Assembly: GCA_003417655.1 (NCBI GenBank)
Contig: QVMW01000003.1
Coordinates: 145,507-209,506, forward strand
DNA length: 64,000 nt
From: Rhodobacteraceae bacterium 63075
GTDB taxonomy: Bacteria > Pseudomonadota > Alphaproteobacteria > Rhodobacterales > Rhodobacteraceae
Direction of reading: 5' to 3'
The position numbers were made by a program, and so were the translations under genes. A model generated the notes under the pieces. That model searched no databases, was not told the DNA's origin, and saw only the letters and a list, made by a program, of their open reading frames with translations. Below are positions 16,342 to 23,753 of this stretch, piece after piece (position 1 is the stretch's first letter; each line of letters begins with the position of its first letter).

Positions 16342-16644
16342 ATGGACAGGCTTCTGCCCCCCGAAAACTGCCAATCGATGGCGCAGCTACGCGAGCAGAT
16401 CGACGCGATTGACGTTGAACTCATTGCTCTGCTGGTCACCCGCACTGGCTATATTGACCGCGCAGTTGATCTGAAAAAGAACGAAAACCTACCCGCCAGA
16501 ACAACAGATCGCGTTGCAGAAGTGCTCGAAAAGGTCCGCAAAACTGCGACCGATAAGGGCTTGGATCCTGATCTCGCTGCCACGCTTTGGTCAGAGCTCA
16601 TTGAGTGGTCCATTCAACGCGAAATCAAAGAGCTGGGGGCTTAG
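16342..16644 (+). CDS. Chorismate mutase, AroQ class (type II fold)
   Basis: 100-residue single-domain protein of the all-helical AroQ type. The sequence SMAQLREQIDAIDVELIALLVTR contains the conserved first-helix arginine and the D.ID..L..L pattern; K in VDLKKNE and the R..RV.EVLE segment fit the active-site ring. It could convert chorismate to prephenate, or be a PchB-like isochorismate-pyruvate lyase, since the two are hard to tell apart by eye. It is separated from the TetR gene by 22 bases, so it may be under the same control. A free-standing mutase beside an exporter and regulator is unusual for biosynthesis. Confidence 0.82.
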   Translation: MDRLLPPENCQSMAQLREQIDAIDVELIALLVTRTGYIDRAVDLKKNENLPARTTDRVAEVLEKVRKTATDKGLDPDLAATLWSELIEWSIQREIKELGA

Positions 16645-16773
16645 CGCCGCGGCGCTTGTGAGCCCGTCGTATCGCAAGGACACTTTCATTCAGATCCTCT
16701 CGCCGCAGGGAAGAAAAAGGACTGACCCGCGCGCAATGGCCCTTGCGTCGTCCTGCCACATGTAGTTATCATG

Positions 16774-16790
16774 TTAACAAATCAAGGGAG
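16774..16790 (+). promoter_or_regulatory. TTAACAAAT motif and strong ribosome site before the decarboxylase gene
   Basis: The AT-rich leader carries TTAACAAAT (16774-16782), which resembles TTAACCAATTG before the GntR gene (19160-19170) and TTAACAATTG before the P450 gene (20730-20739). GGGAGG follows at 16785-16790, six bases before the ATG at 16797. The shared element in three promoter gaps of one region makes it a candidate regulator site. Confidence 0.35.
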
Positions 16791-16796
16791 GTATGA

Positions 16797-18215
16797 ATGC
16801 GCTGGAGCGATTTTCCCAAATGGGGCCGATACGTCGCCGACTGGGCGGCGGAGTATCACGCGGGCCTGCGCGCCCGCCCCGTGCGCGCGCAGACGAAGCC
16901 CGGCGAGATCGCGGCGCAGCTGGGTGCGGAAGCGCCCGAAGAGGGCCACCCCGTCGAGGAGGTGATCGCGGATTTCGAGCGCATCGTCCTGCCCGGGATC
17001 ACCCACTGGCAGCATCCGCGCTTCTTCGCCTATTTCCCCTCCAATGCCGCGCCCGCCTCCGTTCTGGCCGAGTTCTTCACGACCGTGATGGCCCCGCAAT
17101 GCATGCTCTGGCAGACCTCGCCGGCGGCCACCGAGATGGAAACCCGCGTCATGGACTGGCTGCGCCATGCGCTCGGCCTGCCCGCCCCCTTCCACGGCGT
17201 CATCCAGGCCAGCGCCTCCGAGGCCACGCTCGCCGCCGTGCTGACCATGCGCGAGAAGGCGCTGGACTGGCAGGGCAATGCGCAAGGCCTCTCCGGCCAG
17301 CCCCGCCTGCGCGTCTACGCCTCCGAGGAAGTCCATACCTCCATCGACCGGGCCATCTGGATCGCCGGGATCGGCGCGGAGAACCTCGTGCGCATCCCGA
17401 CCCAAGGCCCCCTGCGCGGGATGGACCCCGCCGCGCTCGACGCCGCGATCAAGGCCGATCTGGCGGCAGGCCACCTGCCCGCAGGCGTCATCGCCTGCAC
17501 GGGCGGCACGGGCACGGGCGCCTGCGATGACATCTCCGCCGTTTGCGACGTGGCCGCCGCCCATGGCCTCTATACCCATGTCGATGCAGCCTGGGCCGGG
17601 TCAGCCATGCTCTGCGAGGAGTTCCGCGGGCTCTGGGAGGGCGTCGAGAAGGCCGACAGCGTGGTGCTCAACCCGCACAAGTGGATGGGCACGCAGTTCG
17701 ACCTCTCGGCCCATTTCGTCCGCGCCCCCGAAGACCTCACCCGCACGCTGGCGATCCAGCCTGAATATCTCAAGACCCATGGCGCGGACGGGATCATCAA
17801 CTATTCCGAATGGTCCGTCCCGCTCGGCCGCCGCTTCCGCGCGCTCAAGCTCTGGTTCCTCTTTCGCACCTACGGGCTCGAGGGGCTGCGCGGGCGGCTG
17901 CGCAACCATGTGCAATGGTCCGAAGAGCTCTGCGAGCGCTTGCGCGCCGCTCCGGGCTTCGAGATCGTCACCGAGCCCGTGCTCTCGCTCTTCACCTTCC
18001 GCTACGCGCCGGAGGGGGCCTCCGATCCCGACGCGCTGAACCAGAGGCTCGTCGAAGCCATCAATGACGATGGCCGCATCTACCTCACCCAGACGCGGGC
18101 CGAAGGCCAGCTTGTCATTCGCTTTCAGGCAGGCCAGTTTGACTGCACGCGCGAGGACGTGATGATGGCCCATGACGTGATCACCGAAATCGCCACAACG
18201 CTTCAGGAGAGTTGA
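16797..18215 (+). CDS. PLP-dependent aromatic-L-amino-acid decarboxylase family protein
   Basis: 472-residue group II decarboxylase (DOPA/tyrosine/tryptophan type) that converts an aromatic amino acid to its amine and CO2. The N-terminal HPRFFAYFPSNAAPASVLAEF segment, the HVDAAWAGSAMLCEEFR strand and the PLP lysine in NPHKWMGTQFD (near residue 295) are all diagnostic. The length agrees with the family (about 470-480). Start at 16797, six bases after GGGAGG; an out-of-frame ATG four bases earlier is not used. The aldolase gene follows after one base. The exact amino acid is not readable, and some members act as aldehyde-forming oxidases. Confidence 0.9.
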   Translation: MRWSDFPKWGRYVADWAAEYHAGLRARPVRAQTKPGEIAAQLGAEAPEEGHPVEEVIADFERIVLPGITHWQHPRFFAYFPSNAAPASVLAEFFTTVMAPQCMLWQTSPAATEMETRVMDWLRHALGLPAPFHGVIQASASEATLAAVLTMREKALDWQGNAQGLSGQPRLRVYASEEVHTSIDRAIWIAGIGAENLVRIPTQGPLRGMDPAALDAAIKADLAAGHLPAGVIACTGGTGTGACDDISAVCDVAAAHGLYTHVDAAWAGSAMLCEEFRGLWEGVEKADSVVLNPHKWMGTQFDLSAHFVRAPEDLTRTLAIQPEYLKTHGADGIINYSEWSVPLGRRFRALKLWFLFRTYGLEGLRGRLRNHVQWSEELCERLRAAPGFEIVTEPVLSLFTFRYAPEGASDPDALNQRLVEAINDDGRIYLTQTRAEGQLVIRFQAGQFDCTREDVMMAHDVITEIATTLQES

Positions 18216-18216
18216 C

Positions 18217-18990
18217 ATGCCCGCCCCGAAAAACCCTTTCAAGGCCGCCCTGAGGGAAGGCCGGATGCAGATCGGCTGCTGGTCGAGCTTCGCCGACCCT
18301 TTTGCGCTCGAAATGCTGGCCACCGCCGAGTTCGACTGGGTGGTGATCGACGGCGAGCACGCGCCGAACGATCTTCAGACCATCTCGGCGCAGATCGCCG
18401 TGCTGGAGGGGCAGCACTCCCATGCCGTCGTGCGCATCCCCACGGGCAATGACTGGCTGATCAAGCAGGTGCTCGACGCGGGCGCGCAGACGGTCCTCGT
18501 GCCCATGGTAGAGACGGCCGAGGAGGCCGCCGCTCTCGCCCGCGCCATGCGCTACCCGCCCGAGGGCATCCGCGGCGCGGGCGCGGCAGGCGCGCGGGCC
18601 TCGCGGTTCGGCGCGATCGAGGACTATGTGCAGACGGCCAATGACGAGGTCTGCCTGCTGGTGCAGGTGGAGACGCGCAAGGGGATGGAAAACCTTGATG
18701 AGATCCTCGCGGTGGAAGGCGTCGACGGGGTCTTCATCGGCCCGGCGGACCTTGCCGCCGACATGGGCCACCCGGGCGCATCCGGCGCGCCGGAGGTGAA
18801 GGCCGCCATCGAGGACATGCTCGGACGCATCGCCGCCTCAAGCAAGGCCGCCGGCATTCTCGGCACGAGCGACGAGGCGGCGCGGCTCTATCACGGCTGG
18901 GGCGCGCAGTTCCTGGCCGTGGCTGTCGATGTCGGGGTCTTCGCTTCGGCCATGCGCGCGCTTTCATCCAAATGGCGGGAGCGGGTCTGA
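18217..18990 (+). CDS. HpcH/HpaI-family aldolase
   Basis: 257-residue class II pyruvate aldolase of the 2,4-dihydroxyhept-2-enedioate type. Conserved features are QIGCWSSFADPFALEMLA, FDWVVIDGEHAPND with the acidic substrate-contact region, VLVPMVETAEEA, and the VFIGPADLAADMGHPG metal/substrate loop. The substrate binding arginine lies in RGAGAAGARASRFG. Members cleave hydroxy-oxoacids to pyruvate plus an aldehyde in aromatic catabolism. It starts two bases after the decarboxylase stop, so the two are cotranslated. It belongs with the decarboxylase in one operon; the natural substrate is not known from sequence. Confidence 0.9.
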   Translation: MPAPKNPFKAALREGRMQIGCWSSFADPFALEMLATAEFDWVVIDGEHAPNDLQTISAQIAVLEGQHSHAVVRIPTGNDWLIKQVLDAGAQTVLVPMVETAEEAAALARAMRYPPEGIRGAGAAGARASRFGAIEDYVQTANDEVCLLVQVETRKGMENLDEILAVEGVDGVFIGPADLAADMGHPGASGAPEVKAAIEDMLGRIAASSKAAGILGTSDEAARLYHGWGAQFLAVAVDVGVFASAMRALSSKWRERV

Positions 18991-19088
18991 ACTTGTTTCG
19001 AATTTGGCTTCGCCAAATCCGACTAAGCGATTTGCAAAGCAAACGCGTAGCTCGGGTGTAGCGAACTTGTTTCGCGGGCCCGAGCCGT

Positions 19089-19142
19089 GCGAGGGGGCGC
19101 TGCCCCCTCGCGCTCCCCCGGGATATTTGAGGCAAGAAGAAA
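19089..19142 (+). repeat. Dispersed hairpin-plus-tail element, copy 1
   Basis: A perfect ten-pair hairpin GCGAGGGGGC/GCCCCCTCGC (19089-19111, three-base loop) is followed by CTCCCCCGGGATATTTGAGG and then CAAGAAGAAAGG. The same design, hairpin plus a tail with GGGATATTT-AGGCAAGAAGAAAG, recurs at 23754-23809 downstream of the ferredoxin gene, on the same strand and again after a plus-strand stop codon. It resembles repeated intergenic tails that I recall from other Rhodobacteraceae. Confidence 0.65.
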
Positions 19143-19167
19143 GGCAGCAAAGCGGCGCGTTAACCAA

Positions 19168-19262
19168 TTGCCGTTAACCGTTCTTCGGGCAACGCCCGAT
19201 GCACGGGCGGTGCACAGGCGGTGCACGGGGGCTGCCCCGCCGTTCTGCGGGGTTAACGGCAA
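19168..19262. repeat. 12-base inverted repeat enclosing three tandem 11-base repeats
   Basis: TTGCCGTTAACC (19168-19179) is the exact reverse complement of GGTTAACGGCAA (19251-19262). Between them, TGCACGGGCGG, TGCACAGGCGG and TGCACGGGGGC stand directly in tandem at 19200-19232. A further GTTAACC lies at 19159-19165. The structure sits about 90 bases before the GntR start. It could be a multi-site operator or a remnant of a small mobile element; there is no coding sequence inside. Confidence 0.6.
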
Positions 19263-19289
19263 CGCGTAAAGCGAGCGCTCTGTGATAAA

Positions 19290-19303
19290 TTTGGAGCTCC
19301 AAA
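19290..19303. promoter_or_regulatory. Perfect 14-base palindrome before the GntR gene
   Basis: TTTGGAGCTCCAAA lies 48 bases before the GntR start and is followed by AATATACTTA (19303-19312), a ten-base sequence also present at 20723-20732 in the P450 promoter gap. The position and symmetry suit an autoregulatory operator of the dimeric GntR protein. The shared AT-rich ten-mer may be a promoter element. Confidence 0.45.
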
Positions 19304-19351
19304 ATATACTTAGGGCTGGACAAATACCCCCTTCGGGCGCAATTTCTCCCC

Positions 19352-20002
19352 ATGGCAGGCCAGACCGACACCATCATCAGTGCCATCCTTGGCGATATCG
19401 AGAGCGGCACGCTCGCGCCGGGCGACCTCATCGAGGAAAGCACCCTGACCGCGCGGCACGATGTCTCGCGCACCCCTCTGCGCGAGGCGCTGATCCAGCT
19501 CGAAACCGCCGGGCTCATCGAGCGGATGCCGCGCAAGGGGGCCGTCGTCTTCAAGCCGACGCTGGAGCAGTTTCTCGCCATTCTGGAAGTGCATGCCAAG
19601 CTCGAGGGCCAGGCCGCCGGCCTGGCCGCGCGGCGGCTCTCGGCGGGCCATGCCGAGGCTCTGGAGGCCGCCGTGCAGGCCTGCGAGGCGCACGCCGCCA
19701 CCCATGGCGACGGCGCGCCCGACGCCTATTACCAACTCAACCTCGACTTTCACCGCGTTGTTGCCGAGGCTGCGGGGAACCCCTACCTGCTGGAGATGAT
19801 CAAGACCAATGCGCGCAAGCTCATGGCCTACTACCGCGCGCGCTACCACTATCGCGGCGTGATCGAGACCTCGGCTCGCGAGCACCGCGCGATCGCCGAT
19901 CTGATCAAGGCGCGCGAGGCCGAAAAGGCCGAGACCGCCATGGAGCGGCACGTGAGCTTCGACCATGTCACGGCCATGGACCTGCTGGCTGCCCTAGGCT
20001 GA
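19352..20002 (+). CDS. GntR-family transcriptional regulator, FadR/FCD subfamily
   Basis: 216-residue regulator. The N-terminal winged helix reads LAPGDLIEESTLTARHDVSRTPLREALIQLETAGLIERMPRKGAVV, with the diagnostic SRTPLREAL recognition helix. The C-terminal all-helical FCD domain has the metal-site pattern of aspartate and histidines (Y.LNLDFHR and EHRAI segments). The ATG at 19352 has no Shine-Dalgarno sequence, so the mRNA may be leaderless or poorly translated. FCD regulators usually sense small carboxylic acids. It is in the middle of the decarboxylase/P450 region and likely controls it. Its 3' end overlaps the convergent amidotransferase gene by nine bases. Confidence 0.9.
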   Translation: MAGQTDTIISAILGDIESGTLAPGDLIEESTLTARHDVSRTPLREALIQLETAGLIERMPRKGAVVFKPTLEQFLAILEVHAKLEGQAAGLAARRLSAGHAEALEAAVQACEAHAATHGDGAPDAYYQLNLDFHRVVAEAAGNPYLLEMIKTNARKLMAYYRARYHYRGVIETSAREHRAIADLIKAREAEKAETAMERHVSFDHVTAMDLLAALG

Positions 20003-20680
20003 TTTTCCTTCGAAGAACCGCGCGATACGCTCGGCATAGGGCCCCATGTCGGCTTGCCGCGCGAAAGATTCGCGCGCCTTGAGCGTGACCTCCTCACCAA
20101 GGTCATCGGCCACGTAATCGGTCAGCGCGGCGATGAAATCGGGCTCCATCTCCGGGTGATACTGCGTGGTCTTGACGTGATCGCCGATCACGAACCCCGC
20201 CACGTCGCAGCCCGGCCCCGAGGCGATCACCTCCGCGCCTTCGGGTAGCGCCGTCACCTGCTCGGAATGGGAGGCATAAAGCGCCAGGGAGCTGCCGTCG
20301 CGATACTGCATATCGACCAGCCCGTGCACCCAGCCGCCCGGGTTCTTGCCGACGCGCCCGCCCAGCGCCATGGCGATGGCCTGGTGGCCGAAACAGGCGC
20401 CGAACATGGGCAGGCGCGCGGCGGCAATCTCGCGAATCAGGGCGAAGAGGCGCGTGACCCATGCATCGCCGGAATTCACGGAATGGGGCGAGCCGGTGAT
20501 CATGACGCCATCGAAAGCCTCGAGGCTTGCGGGGAACTCTCCATCCTTCACGAGAAAGACCTCGAAGCTCCAGTCGGGCCGCACCTTGCGCATCATCGCG
20601 GGAAATTTCTCGCCGTCCTTCGGCCAGGCCTGCGCGAAGTCGCTTTCATCGGTATTGGTCACAAGAACGGCGATATGCAT
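19994..20680 (-). CDS. Class I glutamine amidotransferase-like hydrolase (PuuD/TdnT type candidate)
   Basis: 228-residue stand-alone class I glutamine amidotransferase domain. The nucleophile is Cys96 in MFGACFGHQAIA, and the His/Glu pair is in QYHPEMEP (His175, Glu177), so the triad is complete. No synthetase domain is attached. Such free domains include gamma-glutamyl hydrolases that remove a gamma-glutamyl group (PuuD) and the TdnT-like protein of aniline degradation. Start at the ATG 20680 with GGAG upstream. It is divergent from the P450 gene, 81 bases apart, and the glutamine-synthetase-like gene lies just beyond; together they suggest a gamma-glutamylation cycle. The substrate is inferred only. 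Confidence 0.85.
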   Translation of the reverse strand: MHIAVLVTNTDESDFAQAWPKDGEKFPAMMRKVRPDWSFEVFLVKDGEFPASLEAFDGVMITGSPHSVNSGDAWVTRLFALIREIAAARLPMFGACFGHQAIAMALGGRVGKNPGGWVHGLVDMQYRDGSSLALYASHSEQVTALPEGAEVIASGPGCDVAGFVIGDHVKTTQYHPEMEPDFIAALTDYVADDLGEEVTLKARESFARQADMGPYAERIARFFEGKSA

Positions 20681-20699
20681 GGGGGCTCCGAGATTCTTC

Positions 20700-20739
20700 T
20701 TTACATATTCTAACTCGCTTATAATATACTTAACAATTG
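20700..20739 (+). promoter_or_regulatory. AT-rich divergent promoter region with TATAAT and TTAACAATTG
   Basis: The short gap between the divergent amidotransferase and P450 starts is strikingly AT-rich. TATAAT occurs at 20720-20725 with TTTACA at 20700-20705 (spacing 14, shorter than ideal). AATATACTTA at 20723-20732 repeats a ten-mer from the GntR promoter, and TTAACAATTG at 20730-20739 resembles sites at 16774 and 19160. It probably contains promoters and a regulator site. Confidence 0.4.
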
Positions 20740-20761
20740 AATGACAAGCGGGAGCTGCCCC

Positions 20762-22018
20762 ATGACAGTCTGGACCCCCACCGACGACGGCCACGCCGAC
20801 CTGACGAGCCATGACACCTTCATCCAAGGCGCCCCGCACAACACTTTCAAGCGCCTGCGCGATGAAGACCCGGTCCACTGGACCCCCTACCCGAGTGGCG
20901 AGGACTTCTGGTCGATCACCCGCCATGCCGACATCATGGAGATGAACCGCAACACGGCCGTCTTCTCCTCGGCGCGCGGTATCCGCATGGAGGACCAGAG
21001 CCACGAGGAATACCTCGCCCGCCGCACCTTCCAGGAGACAGACGCGCCCGAGCACATGAAAACACGCATCAAGGTCGCCAAGGCCTTTTCCAAGCCGGTC
21101 ATCGCGCAGTTCGAGGAGGATATCCGCGTTCTGTGTGACGAAATCCTTGACGAGGCGCTCGCCGAGGAGAGCTTCGATGCGACGAAGTCCATTGCCCGCG
21201 AGCTGCCCATGCGCATGCTCGGGCGCATCCTCGGCCTGCCCGACAAGGACCTGCCCTGGCTCGTCGAGAAGGGCGATGCGCTCATCGCCAATACCGATCC
21301 GGACTTCACCGACCATGTGCTCGACAAGCTCGAGACCGACGAATTTCGCATGATGCCCTTCAACTCCCCCGCCGGGGCCGAGCTTTATGTCTATGCCAAG
21401 GAGCTCATGGCCGATAAGGAAGCCGCCGGGGATACCGAGGGCGTGCTGCACATGATCCTCCAGCCCGACAAGGACGGCAACACGATCACCGAGGAGGAAT
21501 TTCGCAATTTCTTCTGCCTGCTCGTCGCCGCGGGCAACGACACCACGCGCTATTCCATCGCTGCCGGAATGCAGGCCATGTGCCATCAGCCCGAGCTTCT
21601 CGGCCAGATGCAGAGCGAGGATATCTGGGCCACGGCGCCCGACGAGATCATCCGCTGGGCCACGCCCGCGCTCTATTTCCGCCGCACCCTCGCGCAGGAT
21701 TTCGAAGCCCACGGCAAGACCATGCGCGAGGGCGACAAGGTGCTGTTCTGGTGGTCCTCGGGCAACCGCGACGAGGCCGCCTTCGACGATCCCTTCCGCG
21801 TGAACCTCGCGCGCGAGCCCAACCGCCATGTCAGCTTTGGCCAGGGCGGGCCGCATGTCTGCCTCGGCATGTGGCTGGCGCGGCTCGAAGTGCGGGTGCT
21901 CTTCCAGGAACTCGCCAAGCGCATTGCCCATATCGAAGCCGACGGTCCGCACGAGTTCCTGCGCTCGAACTTCGTCGGTGGCATCAAGAAATTGCCCGTC
22001 CGGATCAAAAGGGCCTAA
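20762..22018 (+). CDS. Cytochrome P450
   Basis: 418-residue soluble bacterial P450. The oxygen-activating I-helix motif AAGNDTTR is near residue 258, the K-helix ExxR is in DEIIRWATPALYFRR, and the heme cysteine is in FGQGGPHVCLGMWLAR near residue 366. It resembles the CYP families that use a separate ferredoxin, and a 2Fe-2S ferredoxin gene lies two genes downstream. The ATG at 20762 has GGGAG eight bases upstream. Oxidation of an organic substrate is certain in kind but not in identity; the glutamine-synthetase-like gene between P450 and ferredoxin hints at a gamma-glutamylated amine. No ferredoxin reductase gene is nearby. Confidence 0.95.
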   Translation: MTVWTPTDDGHADLTSHDTFIQGAPHNTFKRLRDEDPVHWTPYPSGEDFWSITRHADIMEMNRNTAVFSSARGIRMEDQSHEEYLARRTFQETDAPEHMKTRIKVAKAFSKPVIAQFEEDIRVLCDEILDEALAEESFDATKSIARELPMRMLGRILGLPDKDLPWLVEKGDALIANTDPDFTDHVLDKLETDEFRMMPFNSPAGAELYVYAKELMADKEAAGDTEGVLHMILQPDKDGNTITEEEFRNFFCLLVAAGNDTTRYSIAAGMQAMCHQPELLGQMQSEDIWATAPDEIIRWATPALYFRRTLAQDFEAHGKTMREGDKVLFWWSSGNRDEAAFDDPFRVNLAREPNRHVSFGQGGPHVCLGMWLARLEVRVLFQELAKRIAHIEADGPHEFLRSNFVGGIKKLPVRIKRA

Positions 22019-22091
22019 CATCACCGATGTCGATCACGGCACGAAACACCGCACGAAACACGGCGCGCCAGACGCCGACAGGGAGAAAGAC

Positions 22092-23381
22092 ATGACCAAC
22101 CGACTGCGCGCATTGTTTTGCGATCACCTGTCCATCATGCGTGGCAAATACCTGCCCGCCTCCAAGATCGCCAACAGCGACACGCGCTTTTGCCGCTCAA
22201 CATTCGGCGTCCATTACGACAAGGACCTGCTGCCAGCCCCCGGCGCCATGATGATGGAGGGGCTGCCCGACATGGAGCTGCGCTGGCAGGCACAGGACAT
22301 CCGCGAAAGCTGGGACGAGGGCACCAAGGTCGTCCTCGGCGATCTCTACGACGATGAAGGCGAGCCGCTGCCGCTCTGCCCGCGGGGCGCCTTGAAGCGC
22401 GCCATCGCGGCCTGGGAATCCAAGGGGCTGACGCCCAAGATCGGCATCGAGCTCGAAGCCTTCGCGCTGCAGACCGATGAGACGGGGCGCATCGTGCCCT
22501 ATGACAGCCCCGGCGGCGTCGTCTACGGGACGGGGCCCTTCGCCGATCCGCTGCGCTTCAACGACGCGATCTGGGAAGAGGCCGAGCGGCTGGGCTTTCA
22601 CATCGACATGATCACCGCCGAGTTCGATGCGCCGCAATTCGAATACACGCTCACCTTCGACGACGCGCTCAAGGCGGTGGACGATATCGTGCTCTTCCGC
22701 CTCATGGCGCGCGAGATCGCGCTGGAGCACGGCGTGCTGCTGAGCTTCCTGCCCAAGCCGATCGCCGAGGCGGGCGGCTCTGGAATGCATATCAACTATT
22801 CCTTCATCGGCCATGACGGCAAGAACGCCCTCTCCTCGGGCGAGCGCGGCGGGCCGGAGCACATGAACGAGCTGGCGCGCGGCTGCCTTGCCGGGGTGCT
22901 GCATCACCACAAGGGGCTGGCCGGGCTGATCGCGCCGACTGCCAACAGCTACCAGCGGCTCCAGCCGGGCTCGCTCTCGGGCTTCTGGAAGAACTGGGGT
23001 GGCGATCATCGCAATGTGACCACGCGGATCAGCTCGGAAGGCGGCGCCAAGGCGCGGCTCGAACACCGCATGGCCGACGCCTCGGCCAACCCCTACACGG
23101 CCGTTGCCGCCGTGTTGCAAGCCTCGCTTCTGGGCGTCGAAAAAGGCTATGAGCTGCCGCCCATTGAAACAGGCGACGGCTTCGAGAAAACCGACGCCAA
23201 GGAGAGCTGCGCCGCCGACCTGCAAGGCGCGGTCAGGGATCTCAAGGCCGATACGGTGCTGTGCGAGGCCGTGGGCGAGATGCTCTGCGCCAACCACGCC
23301 TACATGAAGGAAAAGGAAGTGAAGAAAACGCGCGACCTCGAAGGCGATGGCCTGCGCGATTTCTACGTTCACTTCGTATGA
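22092..23381 (+). CDS. Glutamine-synthetase-family gamma-glutamylamine ligase
   Basis: 429-residue protein of the glutamine synthetase superfamily. Metal/ATP features include E120 and E122 (IGIELEAF), GSGMH at 229-233, NSYQRLQPGS at 285, and EHRMADASANPY from 324. Differences from true GlnA are clear: the usual H.H..S histidine pattern becomes HINYS, and NRS...RIP becomes HRNVTTRIS. It therefore groups with amine-accepting relatives (PuuA, IpuC, TdnQ), which join glutamate to an amine using ATP. The ATG at 22092 follows GGGAG. It lies 73 bases after the P450 and 12 bases before the ferredoxin, so the three form an operon. The amine is not identified. Confidence 0.88.
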   Translation: MTNRLRALFCDHLSIMRGKYLPASKIANSDTRFCRSTFGVHYDKDLLPAPGAMMMEGLPDMELRWQAQDIRESWDEGTKVVLGDLYDDEGEPLPLCPRGALKRAIAAWESKGLTPKIGIELEAFALQTDETGRIVPYDSPGGVVYGTGPFADPLRFNDAIWEEAERLGFHIDMITAEFDAPQFEYTLTFDDALKAVDDIVLFRLMAREIALEHGVLLSFLPKPIAEAGGSGMHINYSFIGHDGKNALSSGERGGPEHMNELARGCLAGVLHHHKGLAGLIAPTANSYQRLQPGSLSGFWKNWGGDHRNVTTRISSEGGAKARLEHRMADASANPYTAVAAVLQASLLGVEKGYELPPIETGDGFEKTDAKESCAADLQGAVRDLKADTVLCEAVGEMLCANHAYMKEKEVKKTRDLEGDGLRDFYVHFV

Positions 23382-23393
23382 ACGGAGACCCCG

Positions 23394-23708
23394 ATGAAAG
23401 TGACCTGGAAACTGCCCGACGGAAGCGAAATATCTGCCGATGTCGCGGAAGGCACGAACATGATGGAAGCGGCCGTCGCCAATAACGTGCCGAACGTGAT
23501 CGGCGAATGCGGCGGCAATCTCGCCTGCGCGACCTGCCATGTCTATGTCGATGACGCCTGGGCCGGGAAGACCGGCGAGCAGGACGATTTCGAGGATGCG
23601 ATGCTCGATGCGACGGAGGCCCCGCGCGAGGACCGTTCCCGGCTGTCCTGCCAGATCGTCGCCTCGGACGGGCTGGACGGGCTGGTGCTGATCGTGCCGG
23701 AGGCGTGA
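23394..23708 (+). CDS. 2Fe-2S ferredoxin, adrenodoxin/putidaredoxin type
   Basis: 104-residue ferredoxin. The cluster cysteines are C39, C45, C48 (CGGNLACATC) and C86 (RLSCQIV), exactly the C-x5-C-x2-C...C pattern of vertebrate-type ferredoxins that feed electrons to P450s. The ATG at 23394 follows ACGGAG, 12 bases after the ligase stop. It is the probable redox partner of the P450 two genes upstream. A cognate flavoprotein reductase is missing here and must be supplied from elsewhere. After its stop come nested hairpins and the second copy of the dispersed element. Confidence 0.95.
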   Translation: MKVTWKLPDGSEISADVAEGTNMMEAAVANNVPNVIGECGGNLACATCHVYVDDAWAGKTGEQDDFEDAMLDATEAPREDRSRLSCQIVASDGLDGLVLIVPEA

Positions 23709-23712
23709 GGCT

Positions 23713-23753
23713 GCCCGGTTTCGAATTTTCGCTGCGCGAAAATCCGACCGGGC
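23713..23753 (+). terminator. Nested hairpin after the ferredoxin gene
   Basis: An outer stem GCCCGGT/ACCGGGC (23713-23719, 23747-23753) encloses an inner perfect stem ATTTTCGC/GCGAAAAT (23725-23732, 23736-23743) with a three-base loop. It starts four bases after the ferredoxin stop. Together with the following G/C hairpin it probably ends the P450-ligase-ferredoxin transcript, although no T run is present. Confidence 0.55.

Larger units (their letters stand above)
18991..19351. other. 361-base gap before the GntR gene; several repeats, no gene
   Basis: No supported reading frame. In order it holds: a stem ATTTGGC/GCCAAAT (19002-19018); a hairpin-plus-tail element (19089-19142); a 12-base inverted repeat (19168-19179 and 19251-19262) enclosing three tandem 11-base repeats (19200-19232); and a perfect palindrome TTTGGAGCTCCAAA (19290-19303) just before the GntR start. 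The last elements probably regulate the GntR gene; the first ones end the upstream operon. Confidence 0.6.

Noticed and set aside
19282..20082. A 266-codon frame overlapping the GntR gene in another frame
   Set aside because: The frame at 19352 has the complete GntR helix-turn-helix and FCD domain; this one has no domain and covers it out of frame.
19994..22024. A 676-codon minus-strand open frame over the P450 gene
   Set aside because: The part upstream of 20680 is the antisense shadow of the P450; the amidotransferase has its own ATG and ribosome site at 20680.
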